The notes: a model not told the origin generated them from the sequence alone. A DNA stretch of 64,000 nucleotides from Pyrus communis (GCF_963583255.1 NC_084805.1:3303060-3367059), one strand, 5' to 3'; positions 46,660 through 58,864 are shown, counted from the stretch's first letter. A program made the numbers and translations.

Positions 46660-48050
46660 ATTTTGTTGAGAAAAATTTATGAACTTCAGGTTCACAGTAC
46701 CTACAAACAAAAGCATGTATACACAGAAATATGTAACAAGAAAATATGCAAATAGAACTGCAGGTCTATAATTATAATTAAATTAATTATTTGGACTTTG
46801 GGCCAAATTTAAAGTGTGGCTGAAAAATTATAAAACCCAAATTGTCTAAAAAAAAAATAGACAATTAAACTTTGGGGTCCAAAAATTTGGACCAAAGTCC
46901 ATGGGTTGGCTGAGTGAATTGGTGTCATGAGGTCTAGGCCCAAAACTGGGCTGGGGTAGGCATAGGCCTAGCATGCAGGTAGGCCCAGCATCACAGAAAA
47001 CGGGTTGTAGGCACAAGCCCAAAGACAGAGGCCTAAACGGGCTCTAATTTGGTGCTTCGCAGACACAGATGCACCAGTAAAGGCTGGGATTCGGTATGTC
47101 GCAAGCATATGAGACACCATAGCCTTACAGGCTGATGTTGCACTTAGGCCGAGCTTCGGACTATGGGCTACAATTTGTAAGCCCAGATTAATAAATTTCT
47201 CTAATCTTTGAGTCTAAACACCAGCCTTTTGGACCAAGGGTAGCCAAGCCTAGGTGGGCTCGGGGTAAGGATAAAAAACATCTCAGCGTTGCTAGGTAAG
47301 GTCGTCGGAGTTAAGGTCAGCACCGCCACTACTGGTGGCCGTGTTCTTGGTGAATTTTGGTCAGGGGAAGCACCTAGAACCCTATTTTGAACGGAGAAAG
47401 TTCGATTTCTCGGCGTTGGGTGTGAAAACCATGGGGATTTTGAATTGAAATCCTCAAAAACTTAATGAAATTCAATGGGAATTTCAATGATCATCGTCGG
47501 AGACAATGAATTTGTCCCAAAAATCACAACATCAGGTCATGATTCTCAATGGAAATCGGCGTTGGTGCCGTGACTTATCTACGGGCGAGTGTGGGTTTGG
47601 CGACGACACCATGGACGGCGTTATTTTGGTTTTCATAAAGAGAGAGCTGCTGGCTTTTGGCTTGTGGCTCAGCTCAGTCACACAGGCTGTAGGCCTGGTG
47701 ATGACAGCCCGACGTGGCATGGCTTGGAAGCCAATGACTCGCAATGGATGTGATGCGTTTTGAGAAAACCCTAATTTTAATTTTTTTTGCTTAATTCCAG
47801 ATTATGAAATTTAATTCAATTGCATGCATATTCAATTAAATATTTTAATGCATGGACATATATTTGATGCAATTCATGGCAATATCACATTCACATAATT
47901 CAACAATTATGGATATAATGCATGCACAATTTATGTAGAATCTAAAATTCGAAAAACATAAAGTTGAGTGATGATATGGATAAACTGGTTTGATGCAAAA
48001 AGCTTCTACGTCAGATTCCTAAACGCAACGGTAATAGGGTGCTGATAATG
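46660..48050 (-). other. Element Y 5' leader
   Basis: Non-coding. It starts after the gag deletion junction and ends at the 5' LTR with a GTGCTGATAATG string, whose complement ATTATCAGCAC is also found after the 5' LTR of Z. Confidence 0.7.
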
Positions 48051-48304
48051 TGTTGTAGCCTATTTTATCTGATTAAGGGAAGCGAGGCCGGCGGCAAGGA
48101 GAGATTGTAGAGAGAGATGTGTTTGTAGAAATGTAGAAGAATGTGTGTGTTATTCCTCCCTACGAAGTGCCTTTATTTATAGTAATAAGGAAGAAAAGAA
48201 ATCCTTCATTCCCAAGGAATACAAGTCCATATAAGAAAGAATAACTAGAATCAAATTTAATCTAGGATGTACACAATCACACATAACTAAGAAAGTTTAC
48301 AATA
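48051..48304 (-). repeat. Element Y 5' LTR
   Basis: 254 bp. The outer end has ACAATA where the 3' LTR has ACAACA, a single change next to the target duplication. Confidence 0.9.
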
Positions 48305-48309
48305 AGAAA

Positions 48310-49257
48310 ATCTAATTTGAATATAAGTATAATACTTGTGGAATCCTAGCTAAAGATTTACATTCTATCATGCCCCCTAAATTTGGTGACATCCGAACGA
48401 CAACTTTGGCCAATAAAATATGAAGTCAATTTTACGAATCCCTTTGTGCGAGCATGAAATACTAAATTAGCAGCCATATAGGTTTGAAAAGGATGACGAA
48501 GCTAACGCTACAAGATAGCCGAAATTTTTACCACAAACGTGGGCCAAGGTACAAAACTCATATTTTGCCTTCGAGCATGAGACAATAAGTTACTTAGTAG
48601 AGCTCCAAGAGATCTAAGTTCAACCCAAGAAAACTTAAAAACCCCAAAGTGGAAGATTTTGTGAACTTATTCTCGGATTGAGGAGAAATCGAGTTGTCTT
48701 ACTCTATTCTTGTGAAGTGACAAAATATTTTTTATTTTCTTTTTCTTTTTGTCAAATGATATATTTTGTTAGATTAGATGTTAGATTAGTTAACGATAGA
48801 GTTTAAACTCACATCCTCATGTAAGAGCTCAATTTTCTTTTCATCACTGTCATAAAGGGCTACTTGGGACAAAATATTTCAAAACTAGGATTGTTTCAAT
48901 TAACATTTCACGCTTCGGAGGATAGGTCTATAACTTACCAATAAATTTTAGCAAATGATATTGACCATAAATAGGAAAATTGCTTTTACTAACCTTAGTT
49001 GAAGAAAGATAATTGTTCTGCCAATTTTAATGCTTATAAATTTTCTTGTGCTTAAAAGTGTACTTCCCATTCTATTTGGACTAGGCCACAAATTGTGGGT
49101 GAATACAATTATAAGCATAAGAACATTTATATTTTGTCTCCACTGCATATGATACACATGTCACTGGTGCTATTGCTAGAAATTGTCATTGGCCACCGCC
49201 ATTGTGGACGAATATTTTTTTTTTTTTTGGTCGTCGGAAAATATTAAAGTCATGACT
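48310..49257. other. Spacer between Y and the tandem repeat, SINE-like remnant
   Basis: No gene. The part at 48735-48850 (T-rich start, then GATAGAGTTTAAACTCACATC) looks like an old SINE in minus orientation, at low confidence. The short minus-strand frame at 48948-49157 is AT-rich and unremarkable. Confidence 0.35.
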
Positions 49258-49344
49258 AAAAAAAATAATGCATGCAACCTTTTTCATCTTTAATTACATT
49301 TTGTTGTGTGAGTATTGATTTTTAACATGTATACATAATAGGCA

Positions 49345-49528
49345 CTTAATACTACAGTTTAGTGATATTTCTCTTCACTTGTAAATAATAGGTCTTAGGT
49401 GTGAGAGATCTTATGTACGATTCTTGCCAAAGGCGAAGTTGAACCATACTATTATTACAAGTTCATTGTAAGACTTAGCCTACTCCTCTACTTTTTAGTG
49501 TAGATTTTATTGTTTGTTAAAAAAAAAA
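49345..49528 (+). mobile_element. tRNA-derived SINE, copy 3a
   Basis: Plus-strand relative of the 25584 and 28422 SINEs with a B-box-like GTACGATTCTTGCC and a terminal A-run near 49519-49531. It was duplicated together with the 515-bp unit, so it is older than the duplication. Confidence 0.7.
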
Positions 49529-49859
49529 AAAGTGTATTCACAATAAAATTGGACAAATTATGAGAAATTTCATTACTTAAAGATCCCTAAAACAAAATGT
49601 TTTTATAATTATTGAATTAAAAAAAAAACTTTGAATGAGTTTTGACTGTTGGATTGTTAAAAGATGGGGCAAGTTTAGAAGAAAAGGGATTAAGAGTGAA
49701 GACAGACCCAAAATTAAAATCTTAAAATTATGAATTAAAAAAACCATATATATATATATATATATATATTGGGAAAAAAATAATGCATGCAACCTTTTTC
49801 ATCTTTAATTACATTTTGTTGTGTGAGTATTGATTTTTAACATGTATACATAATAGGCA

Positions 49860-50044
49860 CTTAATACTACAGTTTAGTGATATTTCTCTTCACTTATAAA
49901 TAATAGGTCTTAGGTGTGAGAGGTCTTATGTACGATTCTTGCCAAAGGTGAAATTGAACCATACTATTATTACAAGTTCATTGTAAGACTTAGCCTACTC
50001 CTCTACTTTTTAGTGTAGATTTTATTGTTTGTTAAAAAAAAAAA
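49860..50044 (+). mobile_element. tRNA-derived SINE, copy 3b
   Basis: Second copy created by the 515-bp duplication, nearly identical to 3a. It does not represent a separate insertion event. Confidence 0.7.
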
Positions 50045-50283
50045 AGTGTATTCACAATAAAATTGGACAAATTATGAGAAATTTCATTACTTAAAGATCC
50101 CTAAAACAAAATGTTTTTATTATTATTGAATTAATAAAAAAAACTTTGAATGAGTTTTGACTGTTGGATTGTTAAAAGATGGGGCAAGTTTAGAAGAAAA
50201 GGGATTAAGAGAGAAGACAGACCCAAAATTAAAATCTTAAAATTATGAATTAAAAAAACCATATATATATATATATATATATT

Positions 50284-50404
50284 GGGAAGTGTTATTGGCA
50301 CTCCAAAAATCTCATTCTACACTCCTCACAAGTGTATTTTTCTTTTAAAATATAGAAAGTTTGGAGTGTAGAATGAGATTTTTGAAGTGCCAATAACAAT
50401 TCCC
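50284..50404. mobile_element. 121-bp palindromic MITE, hAT-like target size
   Basis: The two halves are inverted copies over about 42 bp (GGGAAGTGTTATTGGCACTC at the left and a near-perfect complement at the right) around a short AT-rich loop. The exact 8-bp duplication TATATATT lies at 50276-50283 and 50405-50412, although inside an AT repeat it could be fortuitous. The transcript would fold into a long hairpin. Similar end fragments are visible near 5300 and 13345. Confidence 0.87.
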
Positions 50405-50719
50405 TATATATTAACCCAAAATCTAATTATAAATAAGAACTTAATCACTCATTTCTAACTAAAAACAAATAAAATTGTAAGAACGTGAAAATTTCTAACA
50501 CGTGAAAGAGCACAAACGTGAAATTTGTGGTCAAAATTTTTAACGTATTTTATATTGTAAGTTAAATTTAGTCCAGTCCATTTTGAAATTTTAAGATTCG
50601 TCCCACTAGCAAGAAGTCAAAGATGAGTCACATTTTTATTAAACCCTAACGATACGCAGCTTGAATACATTAACTTTGACATATTCTGATTCACTGTACA
50701 AGTGAAGAAAAAAAAACCT

Positions 50720-50875
50720 TTATTTTTTTGGACAGGCGATATTATGTACACTAATGGAGAAGGGATGGGTTAGCAATAATGTAGTGTAAATTCGTTCTGT
50801 TGAGAATTGAATCCAAAACCTTTTACTTACAAATAAAAAATAATATTATTACATCGTAATATTAAGTGGAAGTTA
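50720..50875 (-). mobile_element. tRNA-derived SINE, copy 4
   Basis: Minus-strand relative (GGCGATATTATGTACACTAA, then GCAATAATGTAG) with a T-run at the left. It is flanked by A-rich GAAGAAAAAAA strings at both ends, which may be the target duplication. Confidence 0.72.
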
Positions 50876-50889
50876 AGAAGAAAAAAACT

Positions 50890-51528
50890 TACTCTAAGGT
50901 GGAAAAGGAAGACAGGATTTGTTGCTAAACTCAACTGGACCAAGAAAGACGTGTACTTTTGTTAACATTTTTAATTGATTTTTTTTTATAAAAATTATAA
51001 AATAAAAAATAAAATATGAGAGGAGATAAAATAAAAAAAAAGATGATAATAAAAGGAGAAAAAAATCATACTCCGAGATAAAGAACTGAAGTCCGAGAAA
51101 ACGGAGACCGGCGGCATCAGTCAGAAGTTGTCAGGTCCAGCAGCGTGCAATAGTCAGTTGATCTGGGTCTTCCATTCCTGAATACCCCCGTTCCCTTCCT
51201 CTTGCCATTTTAACCAAGCTTTAACGCCGTTAACTCATGTCAAAGTTAAAGGCTGGACTCTTTCTCCAACCCGAACCCACGTCTTCAATTCTTGAGAAAC
51301 TACTTTCCCTAGATAAAAAAAAAAAAAAAAAAATTATTGACGGCTGGAAACCACACCAACGAAAAGTTAAGGAATTTAATAATGATTTGGTATTTTAATC
51401 AAATTAAAGTTGGAGTTCCATTTTAAAAATAACAAAATGGTACTAGTGATTTTTGGTACTATTGAGGTTAATTTTGGAGCACTTGAAAATGATATGTTAA
51501 ATTTTAAATATAAAATTTAAATTTGACA
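50890..51528. other. AT-rich spacer, no gene
   Basis: Contains an A-rich block at 50990-51070, a moderately GC-rich patch at 51080-51300 without an open frame, and an A-run at 51316-51335. No feature recognised. Confidence 0.45.
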
Positions 51529-51801
51529 TGTTATAAACATTGTATTAAAGTGTGATTGTGTAAAATTTATATTATATTTGATACTAGTTCTTTTTCTTTG
51601 TTAGGAGTTGTATTATTTGGAAGAGAATGATTCTTTACTCCCTTATTACTATAAATAAAGGTACTACGTAGGAGAATAACATATCATCTACATAACCTTA
51701 TAAACACATATCTCTCTACATATCCTCTATATAACCCTACAAACACATCTCTCTCTTTGTTGCGCCTCTCTATCTCCCTTGTCAAATAAAATAAGTAACA
51801 A
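51529..51801 (+). repeat. Element Z 5' LTR
   Basis: About 273 bp. It contains a TATA-like CTATAAATAAAGG near 51650 and a partial internal duplication with ACATATCTCTCTACATATCC. It is followed by GTTATCAGCACGCTCC. Confidence 0.88.
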
Positions 51802-53392
51802 CCTGTTATCAGCACGCTCCTACCGCTGCGCTTAGGAATCTAACGTGGAAGTTTTCTGCATCAAACCAGTTCATCAATAGCATCACGCAATCAGGTTCTT
51901 CCAAAACAATGTTTTTATCTCGATATTTTTGCAACCCTGATGACATGAACATTCACCATAATACATGACCCAACTTTACGTTTTTCGAATTTTAGATTCT
52001 ACATAAATTGTTATCCATAATTGTTGAATTATGTGAATTGATATTGCCATGAATTGTACCAATTACATGTCCATGCATTAAATTATATGTTGAATATGCA
52101 TGCAATTATAATAAATTACAATATGGAAATTAAGAAAAAAAAATTAAAAATAATTTCTAGGGTTTGTTTGAACCCAAATGGTAGCAGCCTGAAGCCGTGA
52201 CGCCTCTGAAGCCAAACCCAAGCCATGGAGCCTGAAGCTTCATTCTGTGAACGAACCAAAATGATGTTGTCCCTGTCATTTTCCCAAAACCCAGAAACCC
52301 CCCACTCGCCGTCACGAGTCACGACTTCGCTGTACTTTTTTCTGGGCAACCACGACCTGAAGTCGTGTTCTTAGGCTAATCTCATTATCCTCGACGATGA
52401 TTGAATGGAATTCTAGAAGAATTCCTTCGGATTTTTTTTTTTAAATTATAATTTTTGGTTCTAAATCCCTCGATCAAGAAATCTTTCTCTATCACTTGGA
52501 TTAGTTCCTTATCGAACCCACGGACTTGCATTGAGGTTTTCTAACCCAGAATTCAACTGCCCGCAACGATGGCGCCGGTCTCCTTCACCAGCGTAGCAAC
52601 CCATCATGTGCTGGGGTGTTCTGGACACCAAAACTGGGATGGCCTTCTTGGCCTGCAGTAAGAATTTTTTTCTTAACTGGGCTCACATGTTGCGGCCCAA
52701 CACCATGGCTTGGCCCAAAACGACACCAGCTCGTAGTGCTATGATGTCCATACACTTGCGACACAATGGATCCTAGCTGGTCCATCCGCGTAATTACCTG
52801 CACATGATCCCAACCTACTGCTAGAGTATTGGTGCACCGCACTGTATTGCACTCGATCCACACATCTCCGCTAGTCTATTGGGCATGCAGCCCACCCGTG
52901 CCTACCCCAGCCTAATTTTGGGCCTGGACCTCACATCATAAATTTGCTCAACCCACCCATGGGCTTTGGTCCATATTTTTTTGCCCCGAGTTTTAATTGC
53001 CTGTCTTTTTAGGCAATTTGGGTTTTATAATTTTTCCCCCACACTTTAATTTTGGCTCGAAGTCCAAATGATTAATTCAATTATAATTGTAGATCCCAAA
53101 GATCTATTTGCATATTTATGTATATATATTTGTTTTTGTCTACAGGAACACACGAACTTGAAGTTCATAATTCTTTTGAAATCCAAAGTTTTTTTTTTTT
53201 TTTTTGAAATATGCCTTGTTTGAAAACCTGAAGTTTTCCTTAAAAACATCACCCATGAAAAACCCGAAGCTTTTTCATGTAACTTTAAACCAACAAATTT
53301 TAATTAGAACCTGAATGTTCTACTCATGTGTGAATGGATTAATTTTGTCTCCATTACACTAACTATATTCTGGTCCATTTATTTTTGTGATA
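51802..53392 (+). other. Element Z 5' leader
   Basis: Non-coding leader homologous (inverted in the window) to 40520-42049 and 46660-48050. A T-run lies at 53188-53205. No conserved frame. Confidence 0.7.
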
Positions 53393-54318
53393 GGGACATA
53401 TTGAATTTGAACACACTCGACTTCACCGTTTTAGAGGTCTCTAGAAGAAACTACCTCAAGATGTGAAGCTCCACGTCATCGTAAATAATTTGTGTCCTGC
53501 TATTAAAGATGAGACAAATAACCCTGTTGGCGAAGCTGAGAAAGCCATTGCCATGATCTTCATCCGAAGACACATTCATGATGCACTGCAAAATCGAGTA
53601 CTTTGTTGAGGAAGATCCACGAGCACTTTGGGTCGCTTTGGCTTATCGCTTTAATCACCAAAAGGACATCTTCTTGCCTGAAGCAAGACATGATTAGCAT
53701 CATCTACGCTTCCAAGATTTTAAGTTTGTGAACGAATATAATTCTGAAGTTTGTCAAATCCGATGACATCTCAAGTTTTGTAATGAGAACTTGTTCAAAG
53801 ATGATCTCTTGAAGAAAACCTATTCGACCTTCTCTGTTACCAATATTGTCTTGCATCAACAATATAGGGCTCAGAAATTCACTAAGCTTTAAGATTTGAT
53901 CTTTGTTTTACTTCTCGCTGAAAAGCAGAATTAGTTGTTGATGAAAAGCCATCAAGTTTGACCTACTAGGGCGATTGTTGTGCCTGAAGCACACCATAGC
54001 ATAAACCAACACCCAAAACGCCAACATAGGCATGGTAGGGGCAGTAGAAGCCACCCCGTCAAAGTCAACAGAGCTAAGCCCCTAAACTTCAAGAATAAAG
54101 GCAAAGCACCTGACACCATGGTTGTGGATATATGCTACCAATGTGGTTCAAATGACCATTGGTCTTGTGTTTGTTATGCTCCCTTGAAGGTTGTGGCTGA
54201 ATATCATTCTTGTCGTAAGAAGTTTGAATCAAACTTTGTGCAACCGGAGGGTACCACGATGGAGGTTTCTGATTTTTTAAAAGGCCAGTACCCCTATGGA
54301 ATATTAGAATCTTAGACA
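53393..54318 (+). pseudogene. Element Z gag remnant
   Basis: Aligns with the X gag: AEKAIAMIFIRRHIHDAL is recognisable near 53540-53590 and HQKDIFLPEARHD near 53655-53690. An intact CCHC knuckle CYQCGSNDHWSCVC is coded at about 54133-54174. It ends at TAG 54313-54315 after FLKGQYPYGILES. Stops and at least one frameshift precede the knuckle. Confidence 0.82.
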
Positions 54319-54908
54319 TGAACTATTTTAGTTGAATTTTAGACCCCTGGGGCCAAATTCCACTAAGTGGCTGAACCTCCCTCTTGTTTTTGGTTTAAGT
54401 TTAAATAATTTTCCTTTAGAGTAAATTACACTTTACCACCTTAGGTTTGAGGTCTATTGCAACCTCATACAACATCTTCAAAAAATTTCATTTTCATACC
54501 TCAAGTACTATTTTATTTCAATATAATACATCTGTTACATTTTCCATCTATTGGTCCGTTAAGAGCTAACATGGCTGCCACATTTGTGCCATGTGGCAAA
54601 AAAATAATTTTTTATGCATTAAAAATATTATAATAATTAACCCTACGAAAAGAAAAAAAAAAACCTGGAAATCCTTCCCCGACCCCTTCCATTTCCCCGC
54701 AACCCAAACCTCACCTCCCCCACAACCACCCCCCCAGGCCTGACTCTGCCCCACCCCAAATTACGGTCCTGGATCCCTAGCCCTAGCAATTCGAACCTGC
54801 CCCGATTTCCAAAACCTCTTCCCCCCACACCAAAAAACCGTCATCCCAATCCCCATCCCGATCCAAACCTTCACTCGCCTGATCCAAAAAGCCCCAACCC
54901 ACTTCCCC

Positions 54909-55115
54909 GAATCTATTCTTGCTGATGTCTCTCCAGACAACCCGAATCTCTACTCGTTTTTGCTCAAGCTAGCCTGGGACACAATCGCCTCCGACAAAGG
55001 TTCGAACAAGGTGTTGGAGTACACAGTCTAGGCATCCCAGTCATTCGAATGGTGTGCGGTGGACAGCGAGCCAAGCCTGGACCTGGCCATGAGCCTGGAC
55101 GACGAGCTGAGCTGA
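54909..55115 (+). pseudogene. Possible captured gene fragment in the Mutator-like element
   Basis: A 69-codon segment with protein-like composition and strong C/G in third positions. It contains DNPNLYSFLLKLAWDTIASD, then KGSNKVLEYTV, one TAG near 55028, and SFEWCAVDSEPSLDLAMSL after it. It differs sharply from the flanking low-complexity sequence. I do not recognise the family. Mutator-like elements often carry host exons, so a captured exon is the natural reading. Confidence 0.45.
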
Positions 55116-55301
55116 GCCTAGACGGTGAGGCGAGCTGAGCCTGGACAATGTGCGGTAGACAAAGACTAAACCCGGCATCCTCGTTGAAGAAGAAGATAGT
55201 GGAGGAGAAGGAGAAGGCGGGATGGGGGGTTATGGGGGAAGTGGGGGTGGGGTGGGGCGGAGGAGAGGGAGTGGGTCAGGGGGGAATGGTTTCTGGGTTT
55301 G

Positions 55302-55304
55302 ATT

Positions 55305-55334
<30 letters not shown>
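55302..55334. repeat. Long T-run within the Mutator-like element
   Basis: About 31 T residues precede the right inverted repeat. It creates spurious Phe-rich frames. Confidence 0.95.
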
Positions 55335-55341
<7 letters not shown>

Positions 55342-55611
55342 GATAAATATTATAATATTTTAAATGCATATAAAAAAAAAAAATTGTTTGCCATATGGCA
55401 TAAATTTGGCAGCCACATCAACACAAATATGGATCTCATATTTGCCACATCATCACTTAACAGTTTACTTAACAGATTTTCGAACGGATGTATGAAATTG
55501 AAATAAAATGATAAGTAAATGTATGAAATTGAAATGTTTTAAAGATGTTGTAAGAAATTGAAATTGACCTTAAACCTGAGGGGGGTAAAATGTAGTTTAC
55601 CCTTTCCTTTA

Positions 55612-58600
55612 TGTTTGGATTATTTGTTGGTGATTTGTTTTTGGATATTAAGTTTTTTTAATTACCATCCTCGAATACATAAATTATTTTGAATGGATAT
55701 TTGTTTTTAGAATTTTTATGCATGTGACCAATTTAAATTAATTTTTTTCTAGATAAGACTAGTTGAAAAGTTAGTTGTCTGGCTGATAGTGCAACCATGC
55801 ACACAATTTTGCATGAACGCATCTATTTCACTAACTTCGTACCTAAGAATGCACCTCTGACAACTTTCTCAGGCCCATTCAACCTAATCAAAGAATACGG
55901 TAAGGCACATATAATGTTGTGCAATGGTACAATCTTAACCATTGATGAGACACTTTATTCTCCACGTTTCAAAAGAACATTGTTGAGTTTCAAGGACATT
56001 CGAGACCATACCTATGTAGAAAACGGAGTTGAATTTTTGTGCATCTCTTATCACGAATATGGTCAGAAGCATATTCTAGAGAAGGTAAAGCGTATCCCGA
56101 GTGGTCTGTATACTACAACCATATGCCCTTTAGAGAGCCACTATGTGGTCGGCCCTACCTCAGGGACCACGCATAAAATTACGCTTTGACATGATCGTTT
56201 GGGACACCTTAGATGAACAACGATACGCCGTATCCTCAAATCTTCACACGGGCATCCACTAACTCGAAGTTTAGGTTCAATTCAAGGAATCGCATATGAA
56301 ACCTATTCCATGCGAACGCTTATTATTAAGCCTTCTTATGACAAGATTTGCTCGAATCTTCCTACATTTTTACAAAAGATTCAGGGGGACATTTATGGAT
56401 CAATTCACCCTCCTTGTGGACCATTTAGATATTTTACGGTATTAGTGAACGTTTCCACATGTTGCTCATATGTGTGCTTGTTGTCCACAAGGAACTCTGC
56501 CTTCTCCAAACTGTTGGCTCAGGTTATCAAGCTCAAGGCTCACCACCCTGATTATCCAATCAAATCTATTCGACTGGATAATGCTGGAGAATTCATATCT
56601 AAATTTTTTTTATGACTATTGCATGTTGATTGGGGTTAAAGTTGAACATCATGTACCCCATGTTCACACCCAGAATGGCATGGCAGAGGCATTCATTAAG
56701 TGCTTATAAATGATTTCTCGACTGTTGGTCATACGTACCAAACTCCCAATCGTTGCTTGGGGCCATGCAATATTACACACAGCTATGTTAGTCCACCTGA
56801 GGCCTGTTGCGACCTAACCATATAGCACTATTCAGTTGGTTACCGAATACAAACATAACATATGGCATCTATGCGTTTTTGGTTGTGCAGTCTATATGGC
56901 AATTTCGCCGCCCTTATATACAAAAATGGGGCCTCAGCGAAGGATGGGAATCTCCGTTGGCTACAAGTGGGTTTTTGTTCGAAAACATAATGAGAATAAC
57001 AAAATTGTGCATTACAAAGCTCATCTTGTTACGCAAGGCTTCTCATAACACCTCGAGATTGACTATAATGAAACTTATTCACTCGTTATGGATGTGATTA
57101 TTTTTCGCTACCTTATAAGTGTGGTAGTTTTTGAAAAACTGAGTACGCAGCTTATAGACGTGGTAACTGCGTATCTCTATAGGGATCTTGATACGAAAAT
57201 TTATATTAAAGTTATTGACGGACTTACTTTGACTAGATCAAATAGTTCCAGACCTCAGAACACACTCTCAATTTGGTTGAGGCGTTTACTAAACAGTTTG
57301 AAGCAATTTGGAAGAATGTGGTATAACCGTCTGCATGAGTATTTGACTAGTCAGGGATATGTGAACAACGAATTATACCCTTACATGTTTATTAAGAAGT
57401 CACATTCCAGTTTTGCGATTGTTGCAGTTTATGTCGACAACATGAACCTCATTGAAACTCTTGAAGAGCTCGAAATGACCAGCGCGCACCTAAAGTCGAA
57501 ATTTGAGATGAAAGATCTAGGAAAGACTCTATATTGTCTCGATCTCGAGATAGAGCACCGTTCAAATGGAATCTTAGTATATCAATTGAATTACACCCAA
57601 AAGGTGTTGCGCCATTTTAACGAGGATAAAGTGAAACCTTCAAGTACTTTTATGATCGTTCGATTGCTAGATGCAAAACGAGATCTCTTCCATCCGAAGA
57701 ATGATGATGAGGATTTTGAAGCCCGAAGATCCTTATCTAAGTGCAATAGGTGCTTTATTGTACTTAGCTCAATGCGCTAGACCATACATCTCATTCACTG
57801 TTAATCTTTTGGCAAGATACACACCCAGATACTGGACTGGTGTTAAAGACATCTTTTGTTACCTTACGGGTACTATGGATCTGGGCATGTTCTATCCCTA
57901 CGGATCCTCGAGTGATGTTGCATCGTCTGTCAGCTCTCAAGGCAATTCTCGCCTTGTTGGTTATGTCGACACATGTTACTTATCTGACTCGCACAATGCT
58001 CGCTCTCAAACGGGTTACGTCTTTACTGTTGGAGGCACCGCAATATCTTAGAGGTCAACTAAACAGACCTTAGTTGCCACTTTCTCTAACCATGCTAAAA
58101 CACTCACCTTACAATAAGCTACTTAGGAATGCTTATGGCTGAGAGCAGTTGTGGGCCATATTCAAAGCTTTTACAATATTTACCTCATCGTTGACATCTC
58201 GATGACAATGTATGAAGATAACGCAACATGCATCGAACATCTCAAGAAAGGTTACATTAAAGGAGATAACATCAAGCACATTACACCGAAGTTTTTCTTT
58301 TCACATCAACAACAAGAGCATTTGAAGATTGAAGTCATGCAAATCCATTCACAAGACAACCTAGCAGACCTCTTCACCAAATCACTACTAAAGGCGACAT
58401 TTCAGAAGCTTGTTTAAGGAATAGGTATGCATAAACTTTCTGAGTTGTAACATTGTTAATTCTCTTTAGAATTATGTCGAACTCAAGAGGAGTATCTTAA
58501 AGTATACTTGCTTGATCTTAATGCACTATTTTTCTTACAATTAGGAGCATTTCTCCCTTTTGGTTTTTGCTACCTAATGGGGTTTTGACGAGGCACCCAC

Positions 58601-58862
58601 CTTGGGTTGATCATAACCCTGATGACATCCCGTAGATGTTTCATTTGACTTTTCATTTTCCATGCATTTTTCCTTAGACTATGGGTTTTGTCCCTACTCA
58701 GGTTTTACCATAGCCATTGGGTTTTTTTTGTGAGACTTAGATCCATATGCAAGTTCTTACTTTGTTTGAGACTAGCATGTTCCCAGAACCAATGCCGATG
58801 AGTTGACTTCCTCAACTCTACATGATGTCGAATCTAATTGAGTATTTACACACTCAAGGGTG
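55612..58862 (+). pseudogene. Element Z pol remnant: pre-integrase, integrase, RT, RNase H
   Basis: A protease-proximal segment starts near 55797 (ADSATMHTI-like). The pre-integrase region extends to about 56190. The integrase core has QGDIYGSIHPPCGPFRYF, SIRLDNAGEF and VHTQNGMAEA (56385-56690). RT reads SVGYKWVFVRKH near 56960 and QKVLRHFNEDK. The catalytic box is VYVDNMN near 57427-57447, with the second Asp changed to Asn, which alone would inactivate RT. RNase H fragments NARSQTGYVF, MYEDNATCIEHLKKG and NLADLFTKSL follow. Frameshifts and stops separate the pieces. Confidence 0.88.
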
Positions 58863-58864
58863 AG

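Larger units (their letters stand above)
42405..48304 (-). mobile_element. Copia element Y, gag deleted
   Basis: LTRs at 42405-42659 and 48051-48304, with target duplication AGAAA at 42400-42404 and 48305-48309. A polypurine tract (complement AAGGGGGAA) borders the 3' LTR. Near 46640-46680 the sequence passes directly from the protease-proximal region to the 5' leader (TTTATGAACTTCAGGTTCA), skipping the whole gag found at 39320-40690 in X. Integrase and RT parts persist. Only 93 bases separate X's duplication from Y's, and the two are in the same orientation. Confidence 0.93.
49258..50283 (+). repeat. 515-bp tandem duplication
   Basis: Two adjacent, nearly identical units with a 515-bp period. 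The string TAATGCATGCAACC occurs at 49266 and 49781, and both units end in an (AT)n run followed by TTGGGA. Differences are few, for example CACTTGTAAAT against CACTTATAAAT and GGCGAAG against GGTGAAA. Each unit carries a SINE. Confidence 0.96.
54419..55602. mobile_element. Mutator-like element (Pack-MULE candidate) inside Copia Z
   Basis: 1,184 bp, bounded by an exact 9-bp target duplication TTTCCTTTA (54410-54418 and 55603-55611). Terminal inverted repeats are about 200 bp, starting GAGTAAATTACACTTTACC on the left and GGGTAAACTACATTTTACC inverted on the right. Sister element X shows the empty site (complement TTTCCTTTA at 39433-39441). The interior has no transposase. Its centre is GC-richer than the surroundings and contains the open segment 54909-55115. 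Confidence 0.94.

Noticed and set aside
55303..55369. Phe-rich or Lys-rich frames around the T-run
   Set aside because: They come from the homopolymer inside the Mutator-like element and are not genes.
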